A DNA stretch of 64,000 nucleotides, from assembly GCA_029747015.1 (NCBI GenBank), contig JAKOGI010000338.1:242501-306500 (forward strand), given 5' to 3'. A program made the position numbers and the translations under genes. The notes under the pieces are model-generated. The model was not told where the DNA came from. It did no database searches and was given only the letters and a program-made list of their open reading frames with translations. How positions within the stretch are numbered: position 1 is the first letter of the stretch; every line of letters begins with the position of its first letter. Positions 39,201 to 49,313 of this stretch are shown here, one piece after another. Origin of the DNA: Carnegiea gigantea. Lineage: Eukaryota; Streptophyta; Magnoliopsida; Caryophyllales; Cactaceae.

Positions 39201-41755
39201 GATGAATCATATCTTTAAACAATTTGTGGTCAACTGCCGCAGGATACAGCAAACTGGCCATTGGCTGATCCATTGCCCTCTTATGGAAGAGGAAGGGAGT
39301 TGCCTGGAGGGAGGTACATGAGTTTCATCCTAGGAGATGGAGTCCACGATGTGATAATTACTGGTAAATTCCAGTGACTTCTGATAAGCTGTTAGTGCTC
39401 CATTTTATTTCCTAGGTTCTTTGCCCTGGAGAAGATTAGTAGAATTTCCATAAGATGTTATTACTGGAGTTGTTTCAAATACTGGATAGATGTCTGGTTG
39501 CTTTACTGGTGAATTGTAATGGTTTGCAAGTCCTTAATTGATGATGTTGTGGTACCTCTCGCATGTATTTGATGTTGTCCTAGATTCATATTTTTTGGTC
39601 GTATGTCTTAGTTTTTCCCTGATGATGTTGGTGTATTACAGGTGAGAATGGAACCATTGACGGTTCAGGAGACATATGGTGGAATATGTGGAGACAAAGG
39701 ACCCTTCAATTTACTAGACCACATCTCATAGAATTCATGCATTCAAGGCACATCATCATTTCTAATGTGATATTGAAGGATTCTCCATTCTGGAATGTTC
39801 ATCCTATTTATTGCAGGTAGACATGGAAGTCTCGTATATCATACATGCCATATTTTGAGTCAACATCTGTTCGTGCTGTATTTGATAAGCCACCACAGTA
39901 TTCAAATTGGAGCTTTACTGATATACAGGATCAGGGTTCTTTGGTCCTAAGCCATTGGCCTGGAATATCATGCTCTATTATTTTGAGTCAGCATCTGTTT
40001 GTGCTATATTTTAAATTTTTAATAAGTGACAACATAGCTTTACTAACCCAATATTTGTCACAAATTCTGTGGCAGAGGCTCAAGCGTTTAGCCTGTAGTA
40101 TATGGCATTTCTTGTTCCAGGATCTGTCATTTTCTCGACACTACTGAGCGTCTCATAGTATTTATAGGGAACCATGACATGATGCAAGGCTTGCAAGCTA
40201 GTCTGATCCTTGTTTGGTCCTTGCAGCAATTTTGTTGTACGATATGCTACCATATTGGCACCTGCTGACTCTCCAAACACTGATGGAGTTGATCCAGGTA
40301 CTGCTCAAACTGCGTCCTTTGCACTTATCAAAGTATCCAATACTTTCACGCATTAAACAGGATAAGCCGCCGCCTGTAACAGTCGTATATCGTGATGCTG
40401 CTGATCCTGCAATCGTAATAGTCTGGTCACAGCTGCCCGGGCTTGGGCAGTCCCTGGGCAACTTAAGAAAGCTTACACCTGCATGGGTAGTTTTTGCTAG
40501 GTTAATCGTACGTTTCCCAACCTATACTTATCCTATATCTGCTAGTTGCATCTCATGAGCTCTTCCTTTGTCTAAGATAGAGATGTTCTCTTCAGCTTCT
40601 TTTTTTTTTTTTAATTTTTTTTTTATCTCTGCACCCTTAACAAGAAGGGCTTAGACATTAAATAAACACAATGTAATATACTAATATCTAATAACATTTA
40701 TTGAAGAAGCGTAGGCTCCTGATCTGCAGCTGTCATCCATTTCTAAGCAAAACCTTACCATACAGCCTGCCAGATATTCCTTTCAAGGGATCAATTACTG
40801 CAAAAAAGACGACCTCATCACTCCAGCCAGATAGTTCATGCTGATACCTCCGCGATATCTTTGTTTAACAAGTCCCTAGATCAGCCTTAATTGGCTGATG
40901 TGCCTTTGCTTTTAGGCCCATAAAAGGATGGGGGGTTGCTTGTGGATGATCTTATCAAAACTCCCTACTCATTGTGCATTTGCTAGTGCATTGCATCTGA
41001 GACTTGCATAACCACCAGAGTTAACTACCTTCTTTTACTACGAACTTTTCGAATGAGATTAAGAATCGACCATACACTCTGAACTCTGTTCACTTCAATG
41101 CTCCTTTGCTTATACAGATTCAAGCTCCAATGTCTGTATAGAAGACTCCTATATCTCCACAGGTGATGATCTTGTAGCAATAAAAAGTGGGTGGGATGAG
41201 TATGGAATTGCCTATGGGCGCCCCAGCTCTCACATCACTATCCGTAGGCTAACAGGATCATCACCATACGCTGGGATCGCCATTGGAAGTGAGACATCTG
41301 GTGGCGTGGAGCATGTGTTAGCCGAGCACATCAACCTTTTCAACGTGGGAGTTGGAATTCATGTAAAGACCAACATTGGAAGAGGAGGGTTCATCAGAAA
41401 CATAACGATCTCCAATGTGTACGTCGAAAATGCTCGTAGAGGGATCAAGATATCAGGTGATGTTGGAGATCATCCCGATGACGGGTTCAACTCGAATGCC
41501 ATCCCTGTTGTCACGGATATCACGATGAGGACCGTTTGGGGCCAGAATGTTCTACAGCCCGGATTAGTGAAGGGCATAAAGACCGCCCCGTTTACAAACA
41601 TTTGTCTTTCTGACATCAACCTTTATGGCTCTTTGAAAGAAACCGCACCGTGGGAGTGCTCTGATGTGAAGGGCTTCGCTTTGAAGGTGAGCCCATGGCC
41701 TTGCTCTGAACTTGTTAGCACAGATGGTGCTAGCTTGTGTTCTGCAAATTATTAG
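36288..41755 (+). CDS. polygalacturonase-like protein, glycoside hydrolase family 28 (448 aa, 5 exons)
   Basis: Exons 36288-36629, 39243-39363, 39642-39816, 40227-40297 and 41118-41755 join in phase with GT/AG borders. A signal peptide (LRILMMLMLYSSSPAIFAGA) points to the cell wall. ITDFGGVGDGKTVNTKAF is the usual start of the pectin-lyase-like beta helix. Catalytic acids are in SPNTDGVDPD (Asp232) and STGDDLVAIKSG (Asp253/254). In place of the classic GHG motif there is RPSSHI, and the RIK site reads HVK (318-320) within GIHVKTNIGRGG, as in the plant clade annotated as probable polygalacturonases. The ending DHPDDGFN...PWECSDVKG..VSPWPCSEL fits that clade. It would hydrolyse homogalacturonan, though activity of this clade is not well shown. 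Intron 1 is 2.6 kb, with T/G tracts. Intron 3 has an imperfect 33-bp direct repeat. Confidence 0.93.
36930..36968. repeat. T16-CC-G21 tract in intron 1 of the GH28 gene
   Basis: A T-run and G-run junction. A second G tract in the same intron lies at about 38339-38356. Confidence 0.95.
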
Positions 41756-42857
41756 GTACATCCTAGACTATAGATCTGTCTAATAGAAACTCTGCCTTCA
41801 TGGGTTTGTTTCTTTTCCCCGCCCTTTTCACACGTGATGGCTCAGGACTATAAATTGGGGACACTGTCGTATAATTGTTGTTTCATGTCTCATGTTTAAG
41901 TCACAGCTGAACTGTTCTTTCAGTGTAAGAGTAATATTCTTTGTAAAGCAATCATCTCTGTGTTTGGGGGAGCCTCTCGGTCTCAATCGATAGATAGAAA
42001 AATTTTGTTATAGTTTACATAACTGTCTTGTTACCATGTAGTGTTATCTAATCCCATAAAGAGAGAAAACTAGCCATTCGGTTTGGTGATCTCCTTCAGT
42101 GCTCCCCACTGAGATTAGTGAAACGTTCTATTCATTTTTTTCTTTTTTTCTAGCATCTCTTTCCCTGGGGGGCTTGGGGGAAGTTGTACCATTCTTGAGA
42201 TTGGGCTAAAGGCCTGTGAGGTTGTTATCGGTCCCTTTTTCGATACTTGAATCCAATTTATAGAGAAATTATATTTATACCAATAAATACTAAAAGTATA
42301 TAAGTATATAATTTTTGTTAGTATACTTAGAATAATTGCTCTACGTCTATATTGTGTTAGTATCAAATTGGTATAATATTTGTTAGTATACTTAAAATAA
42401 TTGCAATTTGTATTGTTCACCTAAATCTCAAATTATAATTGATGGACAAAGCTCTTAATTATTTACGCCATTCAAATCCAAACCCCCAGTAACTTGAGCT
42501 TCCTAGTCTCTCAGAACATCTCATGCATGGTCCGGCATAGACAACTAGTTAACCTAAAATACCAATTAATTAACAACACATAACACAAATCAACGCATAG
42601 TCTTAACTCCATTACAAAATTTATTTGATCCAGAAAAGAAAATGCCAATCTTTAATCTTTAAAAATAAGCCAAGAACTTTCTCATCTTATTGTTCCCGCC
42701 TATTAAAAAAAAAAGAAAAAACTTTCTCATCTTATTTAGGACTCCCATTTCTCTCTCCTCACCGCCTTCATGCTTACTCCTCTTCTCTCTACTCACGACC
42801 CTCCGATCCTCATCACGATCACGATCACGATCACGATCATGATCATGATCAAACTCG
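41756..42857. other. 3' flanks of two convergent genes
   Basis: The polygalacturonase-like gene (plus) and the secreted-protein gene (minus) point at each other here. The first few hundred bases should be the 3' UTR of the former. No other gene is seen, except the conserved-looking minus frame described separately. Confidence 0.45.
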
Positions 42858-42961
42858 TCACGATGATAGCCATGGAGCCAATGATGACGAGGATGCTGAC
42901 GTGGCATGTGGCTGGGCCCCTGTTGACATTCCGACCCTCTCACCTTCTTCCACGTCAGCAC
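42659..42961 (-). other. alternative C-terminal reading frame with His/Asp/Arg repeats
   Basis: This minus-strand frame overlaps the 3' end of the secreted-protein gene in another frame and runs 200 bp past its stop. It reads HDHDRDRDRDRDEDR from a hexanucleotide repeat (42811-42850), then a charged stretch EKRSKHEGGEERE and a basic, aromatic end NKMRKFF. Ends of this style (His/Asp-rich, then a short RKF-type helix) are what I would expect of small secreted plant proteins with His-rich tails. It may be the true C terminus of the gene, reached after an indel, or only a shadow frame. Confidence 0.3.
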
Positions 42962-43478
42962 CGGGGAACTTCCTGCCCACGTGGCGGAGTGTCAGGATTT
43001 GAGCGTGGACCCCACTGCCACCTGGCCTGGCCTTTCTATGGACCTCGTCGAGCCCACGGGTCAGTTTGAATACCAACTCGACCAGTTTCGGGTCAGCCTC
43101 GTCGGGCAAGTGGGCCCTCATGGGCCTGATCCGATTGAATCGGCAACGGTGGAGGTGCCTGAACGGGTTCTTGTGATGAACCGGAATCCGTTTCACCAGG
43201 GGCCTGTGTTTCTGTATTTTACTTAAAGTTGGTATCTTCTTGATCCTTGCTCTGATGATCTCCTGATTATCATGAACCCCCCAGTTAGTGACTTCGGTGA
43301 GGTTGGGCTCAGATTCGTCAAGGAGGGCGGTGGAATCTGGGCCGTTCGATGATGATCCATGATGATCAGGCTTGACTTGGACGAAGGGGAGCAAATCTTT
43401 GACGTGAGCATGGGAGAGGGCGACGAGGAAGGAGGGAATAATAACGAGAGTGAAAAGAAAGGGTTTCATGGTGGTCAT
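42858..43478 (-). CDS. small secreted His/Arg-rich protein (206 aa as read)
   Basis: Product not recognised. The N terminus is a clear signal peptide (MKPFLFTLVIIPSFLVALSH), and either Met1 or Met4 could be the start. A TATA box (TATAAATC, 43525-43518) lies about 40 bp upstream, so the leader is very short. The mature part has an acidic segment, then a basic region (RARIKKIP, HRPLVKRIPVHHKNPFRH, HRCRFNRIRPMR). Its last 30 residues are low-complexity (Ala, Ser) and lie over the other frame described at 42659-42961, so the end may be wrong by a frameshift. Most likely an extracellular or wall protein of one exon. It has no lone Cys pairs typical of defensins. Confidence 0.65.
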   Translation of the reverse strand: MTTMKPFLFTLVIIPSFLVALSHAHVKDLLPFVQVKPDHHGSSSNGPDSTALLDESEPNLTEVTNWGVHDNQEIIRARIKKIPTLSKIQKHRPLVKRIPVHHKNPFRHLHRCRFNRIRPMRAHLPDEADPKLVELVFKLTRGLDEVHRKARPGGSGVHAQILTLRHVGRKFPGADVEEGERVGMSTGAQPHATSASSSSLAPWLSS

Positions 43479-44139
43479 GTATAGTAGGTGTATGAATTAA
43501 ATTAAGTGAGGGTGTTTGATTTATAGGAAAAGGTGACTTAAAAAGGGGAAAACAGGCGATGGAGTCGGTTTGTCCAAATGGATTAATTAAGAGTGAGAAA
43601 ATACTATTTTTATAAATGTGGTGAAATTGATTATTTTATCTAAATATATCGAATATAAATTTTACACAGAATTATTATATTTTGAGGTGTCGTGTATCTA
43701 TATATATTCTCTTACTAGCACAACAATGATGACGACGACAACGACAACGACAACTCTCAGTGTTAGTCTCATTTTTGCGGGATTTAGGGAGATACAGATG
43801 TAAGCAGTCTTACTCCTGCGATTGAATTATAATTTAGCTAAGTTATAATTATGAAATTGCTTTTTTTCCATTTATATATTCTCTTACTAGTAATTTAGCT
43901 AAATTATAATTATGAAATTGCTTTTTCTTCCCTATTAGTACATATAAAATATCATCGTCAATGTTAGATTTTGTGTTATTTCTTTATGATCATTATTGGG
44001 ACATGTTTATTAGAGGTTTAAAATTGATACAATTTGATTTGAAAAATGAACTACTCTATTTATCAAACCTGAACTCAATCTAGGAGTTCCGTGTGGCAAA
44101 CTAACGGTTGAATTCCAGTTACTAATTCTGCAGTTACAA
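43479..44139. other. intergenic, with dispersed repeat copy 3
   Basis: The block 43725-43825 repeats the word order seen at 11110 and 29845 (GTGTTAGTCTC, then GGGAGATACAGATGTAAGC, CTTACTCCTGCG), preceded by a GACAAC microsatellite. A 40-bp direct repeat (TTTAGCTAAATTATAATTAT) is at about 43830 and 43893. Confidence 0.45.
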
Positions 44140-44410
44140 TTTCGCGCCGAAACAAAGGAGTTTTGCGACGCTGATTAGCCGTGGCTAGGGTTTGCACTTT
44201 TGCTATGGCTCCGATTTTTTCACTTCTCGATAGCTAATCAGGTCTCTCTCTCTGTCTCTCCCCCCAATGTATGTATCGGTGACCGATGACCCGGTGAACA
44301 TTTCATCCAATTTCACTTTCAGTTTTTCGAAGCTGTTAGGGTTGTGAATTTTCCATGTTTATCGTCATCAAATTGAGTAATGTTCAAGTTGGATTGTGTG
44401 TTTGATGGTA
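44140..44410 (+). promoter_or_regulatory. possible promoter and first exon of a plus-strand transcript
   Basis: TTTCGCGCCGAAA at 44140-44152 is a near-perfect E2F-type site. GCTAGGGTTTGC, a CT-rich leader and a strong donor (GATG followed by GTAAGTTT at about 44408) come after it. A short frame starting MFKLDCVFD runs into that donor. The remaining exons could not be chained with confidence. Confidence 0.3.
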
Positions 44411-45204
44411 AGTTTATCGAGCAATTTAAGATCTTTTTGTGTTGTTCTTCTGTCAAATTGTTGTAATTTGTTTCTCGCTGGACTTTCCTGTTCGAATGCT
44501 GTTGATCAATGATCCTAATATGTCTTACACCGGCCTTTTCTCTTTAGATGTCTTACATTCTATCTTATTCTATATTTTGGGGCTTTGATTGTTAAGCTAG
44601 GGTGATTAGAAGTAGGACGTTTGAAATTTGATGTGGGGTAGTGGAATCTTTGGAGGAGTCTTTTTGGAAATTGTTAGCAGTGGGCTTTATTTATTTTATT
44701 TTATTTTATTTTTGCATAAGAATATAATGTATATACCATTACTATTAATTAATCAGCCAAAACTTGAGTATGCCCCATCTGCCTTATTCAGTCCCCAAGA
44801 CATCTGTTGCCCATTTATTTATTTATTTCTTTCTTTTTGGGGGGAGGGGGTTTAAACAATGACATTCTTTGAGCTTAGTGGAAGCATTTAGAAATAAAAG
44901 CATTTAGAATCACACATTTTATTCATAAGCAGGGATTATAGTACCATCCATAAGCACGAGTAATAGTACAATACAGAGAAACTGTAAAGTGACCTGTGAA
45001 TAGCCAGACGTTTTTTTAGATGACATCTCATTATATTTATAAAGTCATGTAGTTCTCCAATCTGCAGTCTTCCATCTTGGGCTGAATGCTGATTTGTGTT
45101 GTCCTAGCACTTCTATAGATACCAAAAAGAACGAGAATCAGCATATGTGGTTGTATTAGAGGTTAAGGGTTGAAGATATTCATGGTGACTTTGAGATGAG
45201 TTTA
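44411..45204. other. no clear feature
   Basis: T-rich, with a T/G junction at about 44829-44850. This would be the first intron of the suspected plus-strand transcript, or plain intergenic DNA. Confidence 0.35.
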
Positions 45205-45846
45205 TCAAACACTTGCCTTCTTGCACCCCTGATTGGCACTCTCACTGTCACTGCCGTCACTGCCATCCTTGCGGTTGCCCTTCCATGTTGACTTCTTCTT
45301 GATATGCGTTGTGCACTTCATGTTTCCTGACTTGCAGCTTGTGCGCTCTTCCATTTTCTCAGTGTATCCATAACTTGCATGGTGGTTGGAGCTATGGTGG
45401 CCATGCTTGTGGTCGTGGTGGCCCTGGTGGGAGCTGTTGTGGCTAAAGTACCCAGTGATTTTCTCAGTCAGGCCATGGTGGTGGCCAGTGGTGGAATGGC
45501 TGGGGTGCTTGTGCGTAATGCCTCCCATGTGGTGTCCGCCTTGGTTCATTGCACACCCAGCTTGTTTGCGTTCGTGGTGCTTGTGCTCTGACACATAGCC
45601 GCTCTGAGAGCAGTTGCAGTTTTGGCCAGGGTGCTTCATGCAGTGCATGCCACCCACATGGTGCCCGTCCTTGGTTATTGAATAACCAGACGATTTATGC
45701 TCATGGTGCGTGTGTTCTGTGGAGCAGTAGCCCTGAGAGCTACTGCTGTATTTAACCTTTTCAGTTTCTTTATAGGTGCCCTGACAAGCAGGCTTACATA
45801 TCTGCATGGAAGCCATGAGGTATGAGCACTGAAGTTTCTGATGCAC
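45205..45846 (-). CDS. Cys/His-rich small protein (213 aa or 203 aa)
   Basis: Product not recognised. A single exon. The first ATG is at 45846, but Met11 (45816, context CTCATGGCT) fits the plant start consensus better. There is no signal peptide or membrane segment. Two imperfect repeats of about 37 residues dominate the middle: TEHTHHEHK..GHHVGGMHCMKHP and SEHKHHERK..GHHMGGITHKHP. A His cluster (HHDHKHGHH) and a basic, Ser-rich tail follow. Cys residues (CKPACQ, CNCS, CMKHPGQNC) together with His suggest metal binding, which is inference. A TATA box (45918-45911) lies just upstream. Words such as GYTEKMEE and TEKITGYFSHNSS recall the GGYTERVTEVVSYES part of the three genes downstream, so it may be a distant relative. 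Confidence 0.7.
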   Translation of the reverse strand: MHQKLQCSYLMASMQICKPACQGTYKETEKVKYSSSSQGYCSTEHTHHEHKSSGYSITKDGHHVGGMHCMKHPGQNCNCSQSGYVSEHKHHERKQAGCAMNQGGHHMGGITHKHPSHSTTGHHHGLTEKITGYFSHNSSHQGHHDHKHGHHSSNHHASYGYTEKMEERTSCKSGNMKCTTHIKKKSTWKGNRKDGSDGSDSESANQGCKKASV

Positions 45847-45910
45847 AAGGACCTTTTTTTTGTCCTTGTTGATTTTAGAGCTTGATGCTCAAATGGAGGA
45901 CCGGAGCTCT

Positions 45911-45918
45911 CTTATATA
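45911..45918 (-). promoter_or_regulatory. TATA box of the Cys/His-rich gene
   Basis: TATATAAG on the minus strand, 65 bp upstream of the first ATG. The same octamer is used by the three genes of the tandem array. Confidence 0.7.
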
Positions 45919-45924
45919 GCAATT

Positions 45925-48663
45925 GAAATGTGGCCCTCTCCATGCAAAAAAGGTTCTTGGCGGTTATAGTGGGAAACTTGTTTTCTGTATATCAGCTTTG
46001 AATCTGCTTTTGCTTGGATATGTAATGTATTGGCATATATTCTTTCAATTTAAAGGGTGGAAGTGGGAATCTATTACCAGGTCCCTTTTTTCACTTCGTT
46101 TTGACCCATCTGACACCCTGTTTCATTCCATGTTTATGGGCCACCCAACTCATGAGCAATTTCCTTTATTAGTAGGGTGTTTTTTTTTTTTTTTTAAACG
46201 AATTTATTTAAAGGTGGGTACTGAGTAGAACAAATGCCAACATCAAAGGGTGGACTGAAGAGAGTGGCAGTGAGATCAACATTCCGCTTTTGAAAACTAT
46301 TGGAGTGTCTTTTCTTCTGCATCACTAATTCAAATTTTGCCATTTCTGAAAATGTGGCTGGATGACCTTTGCTCTGTGTTTATTGGCATTACTGTTTGAT
46401 TATTTCATAGCATATTTTAAACAGTTAAAATTTTCTCAGTCCAGCTTTCTACACTGTATGTGTGTTGGGATAAGCAAAATACTTTGCATCAAATCTCTCT
46501 ACTAAGATTTGGGCTCACAACATTACAGTTACTTACTTGTGTATTTCTGTCTGAACTTTGTGTGTCATTTCTCAGGGATGAGCTCTCTTTCATCAACTTA
46601 TTGTAAGAAATCTTTGCCGGGGCCAAGACAATGAAACTTGTGGGCTTTGAAGCTAGTTCGTTTGAATAGAAAACGCAAAATCTGTCATCTGAAATTTTTA
46701 ACTCCATGATGAAGTCTAACGATCCTACTTTAGGCACAACCCCTCATCATCACAGCGGTAAAAACATTCATTCCCTTTTGACTCATTTAGTTGTTTGCCC
46801 GGAAGCTAGTTCTAGGTTTCTTGATTGATTCAATCTATTAATAGCATTTTAAGCATGTCTAATTGATTGCTTGATTTTTGTTTTTTGGGGAAGAGTTTCC
46901 ATGATGCTTGCTAGGAGAATCTGGGTGTGTGCATTAGTCATGGAATTTAGCTAGGTTTTTCACTTCTAATTTGCATTGTAATATATTATGATATCATGTC
47001 TATCACCTTTGAATCTTATTTTGAGGGTAATGGAGCAATAGTTTTAGAATTTGTTCCATTTTTTTCTTTTTCTAGTGGATATATATTTTTAAAATGCCAG
47101 CTTTTCAATTCTGAATTAAGGTGCTACTACTATTGTTAATTTTAATATATATGTATCACGTTTTGGACTGTATTTGTGAATAAATAAATCAAGCAATAAT
47201 AATGGAATTGGTTCCCCTTATAATTTTTTTTAGTTTATTATTATCTTCTTTTTTCCCTGAAGGGTATAATTTGAGCTGTGTACTCTTTACCATGCCCATT
47301 GAATTATTTATTATGAGTGTATGTCCTAAATGTAATGTCTCTTATTTTAATAATAAATCTTGGGTGAGATTGTCTCATGTTAGAGATAGTGTAAGATGAG
47401 CACTTGCGTGTTTAACTTTTCGTAATTATAAGTGTGATTAATAGGTGATTTAGGTTGATCAACAAAAAATCAGTTAGGGATACCTGAAAAGTTATCCAGA
47501 AATGAATTATTAGTAAACAAAATTAAAAAGTCACTCTAAAGTCAGGAGTTCCTCTCTCATGATGATAGTCTCATTCAACAATTTGTGATTTTGCTTCTAT
47601 TTTGTTCATCTATGTAGATTGCTAACTACTTCCATAAGTTCAAGACGACTAGAAGGCAAGCAAAAATGATTATATCATAATCATATGTCAATTTATACCT
47701 TCGAAGAAATGGTTGAGATTACACTTTATAAGGAAGTTGCTGAGATTAAAAACTTGGAAATGTATTACTCAATTTGTTGTGTATACTAATTGTTAAAAGG
47801 TGTAGTAAGCGTAAAAAAAAAAGAAAACTGTAACTTGATGCATTTACACATGATCTAAAAAATTCTAAAATCATTGGAGCATTGAAAAATAGTATAGGAC
47901 AATTACACAAATTGCTAGTTCCAAAAATGGGGGGAAATGTTTCACTTTCTTTTTCTTTTCTTTTCTTTTTTTTTTTTAAAATCATTGTCCTGGTCTTTTC
48001 TATCGATGCTCTTTATGAGCTGGCCTATCTGGCATCAGCAGAAAATAATCTAAGCCAAACCACACCATAGCCAGCCCAGCCCAGCCCAATCATTGCAAAG
48101 GGCCAGTCATTCTTCCCTTCACATTTCCCTTCCTGCCCTCCTCATCTTATTCATGGCCATATATCACTTATACCACCCCTTGTTTATGTAGAGTTTGATG
48201 TGGGTCTTAATGATTGATATCCTGCTTTTTGTTAGTTGTGAGGGAGAGTGAGGTAAGTAGAGAAAATTTCCTTCTCCAAGTTGTAAAAGAAACTCCTTGA
48301 ACAAGATGCTACGCACTGTTTAAATCCCTCTGTTTGGATATTAAACAAATGCTCCATTTTCTTTTCTCTCTTTAATAATAATATGTGAGTATGGTTTGGG
48401 AGCCTTTCCAGGTCCAAAGCCAAATCAAAATGCATATCCCAGAGTTTTGCCTAAGTTGAAAATTGAAGGTGTGAAGGTTCAGATGTAATAACTTTACTAT
48501 GGAGTTAAACAGAGCAGCCTAGACTCAGAAGCTTTTTCTACTTTACTTGAAATAGATAGGTCATAGGGCCATATATAGTAATACTTTTTTTTTTTTTTGG
48601 GTTGAAAAAATTTGCAAATATGCAATTGCATAGGGGAATCATAAATTGGATTAAATGTGGCAG
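45925..48663. other. region between the His-rich gene and the tandem array
   Basis: No complete gene is supported. One exon-like plus-strand piece at about 46,677-46,761 reads KTQNLSSEIFNSMMKSNDP and ends at a GTAAAAA donor, but its partners are unknown. A T-rich tract lies at about 47,940-47,977. Confidence 0.3.
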
Positions 48664-49267
48664 ATATTGTCTTTTGAGGTTGAATGCAAGTCTAATTCAT
48701 CAAGTAGAACACCCATGAATTTACGCCTTAACAAAAGGTACGTACTACATAACATAATAACACAACACAGTTATAGTACACCAAAAAATACAGGACACCC
48801 CTTACTTTTTTGGAGGCGCAGGGGGGGTGGACAGGCTATTTGTTGTAAGGGGCACTAATAGTGTGGTACATATTGCCCCCCAAATTCTGGATTTGCTGAA
48901 CTTCAAGGCCATTGTTTCATTTAAAAAAACTGCAAAACCACCAAATAGAGCAAAGAGGAGATTATCTGAGGAAACACAGACATATTAGCAGCAATATGAA
49001 TAAGATTCATAAAATTTGTAAGTCAGGATTGAGTCTGTTCACTGCAGAATCTAACATTACCCTGTTGCATGGATTACAGGCATTATTGTTCGCATGAAGG
49101 GACCCTTCCTAAACCCATGGTGGCTGCTGTAGCTCAGCTGGTAACCAGTCGAGCTTTGATAGTATTCCTCTTCTGGTCTTCCCTTTCAGCTGGGAAGTGC
49201 CTATTCCTGTTTACAGCAGCCCATGATAAGCTAATTACTCTTTCTTTTTATTGTTTGTTTGTGGGCC

Positions 49268-49313
49268 TTTTTTTTTTTTTTTGGTTTTTGGTGGGGTTGG
49301 GGGGGGGGGGGGG
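49268..49313. repeat. T15 ... G15 tract
   Basis: A T run, a short mixed stretch, then a G run, in the usual T-then-G order. Confidence 0.95.

Noticed and set aside
40080..40558. Open frames on both strands in and around exon 4 of the GH28 gene
   Set aside because: The real exon is 71 bp with clear borders. The longer frames read into introns and match nothing recognisable.
45379..45755. Val/Ala/Trp-rich plus-strand frames over the His-rich gene
   Set aside because: Antisense of His codons (GTG, ATG) gives such frames. The minus frame has the start context and TATA box.
49110..49180. tRNA gene suggested by GTAGCTCAGCTGGTAA
   Set aside because: An A-box-like word only. No B box follows at the right distance and no cloverleaf can be drawn.
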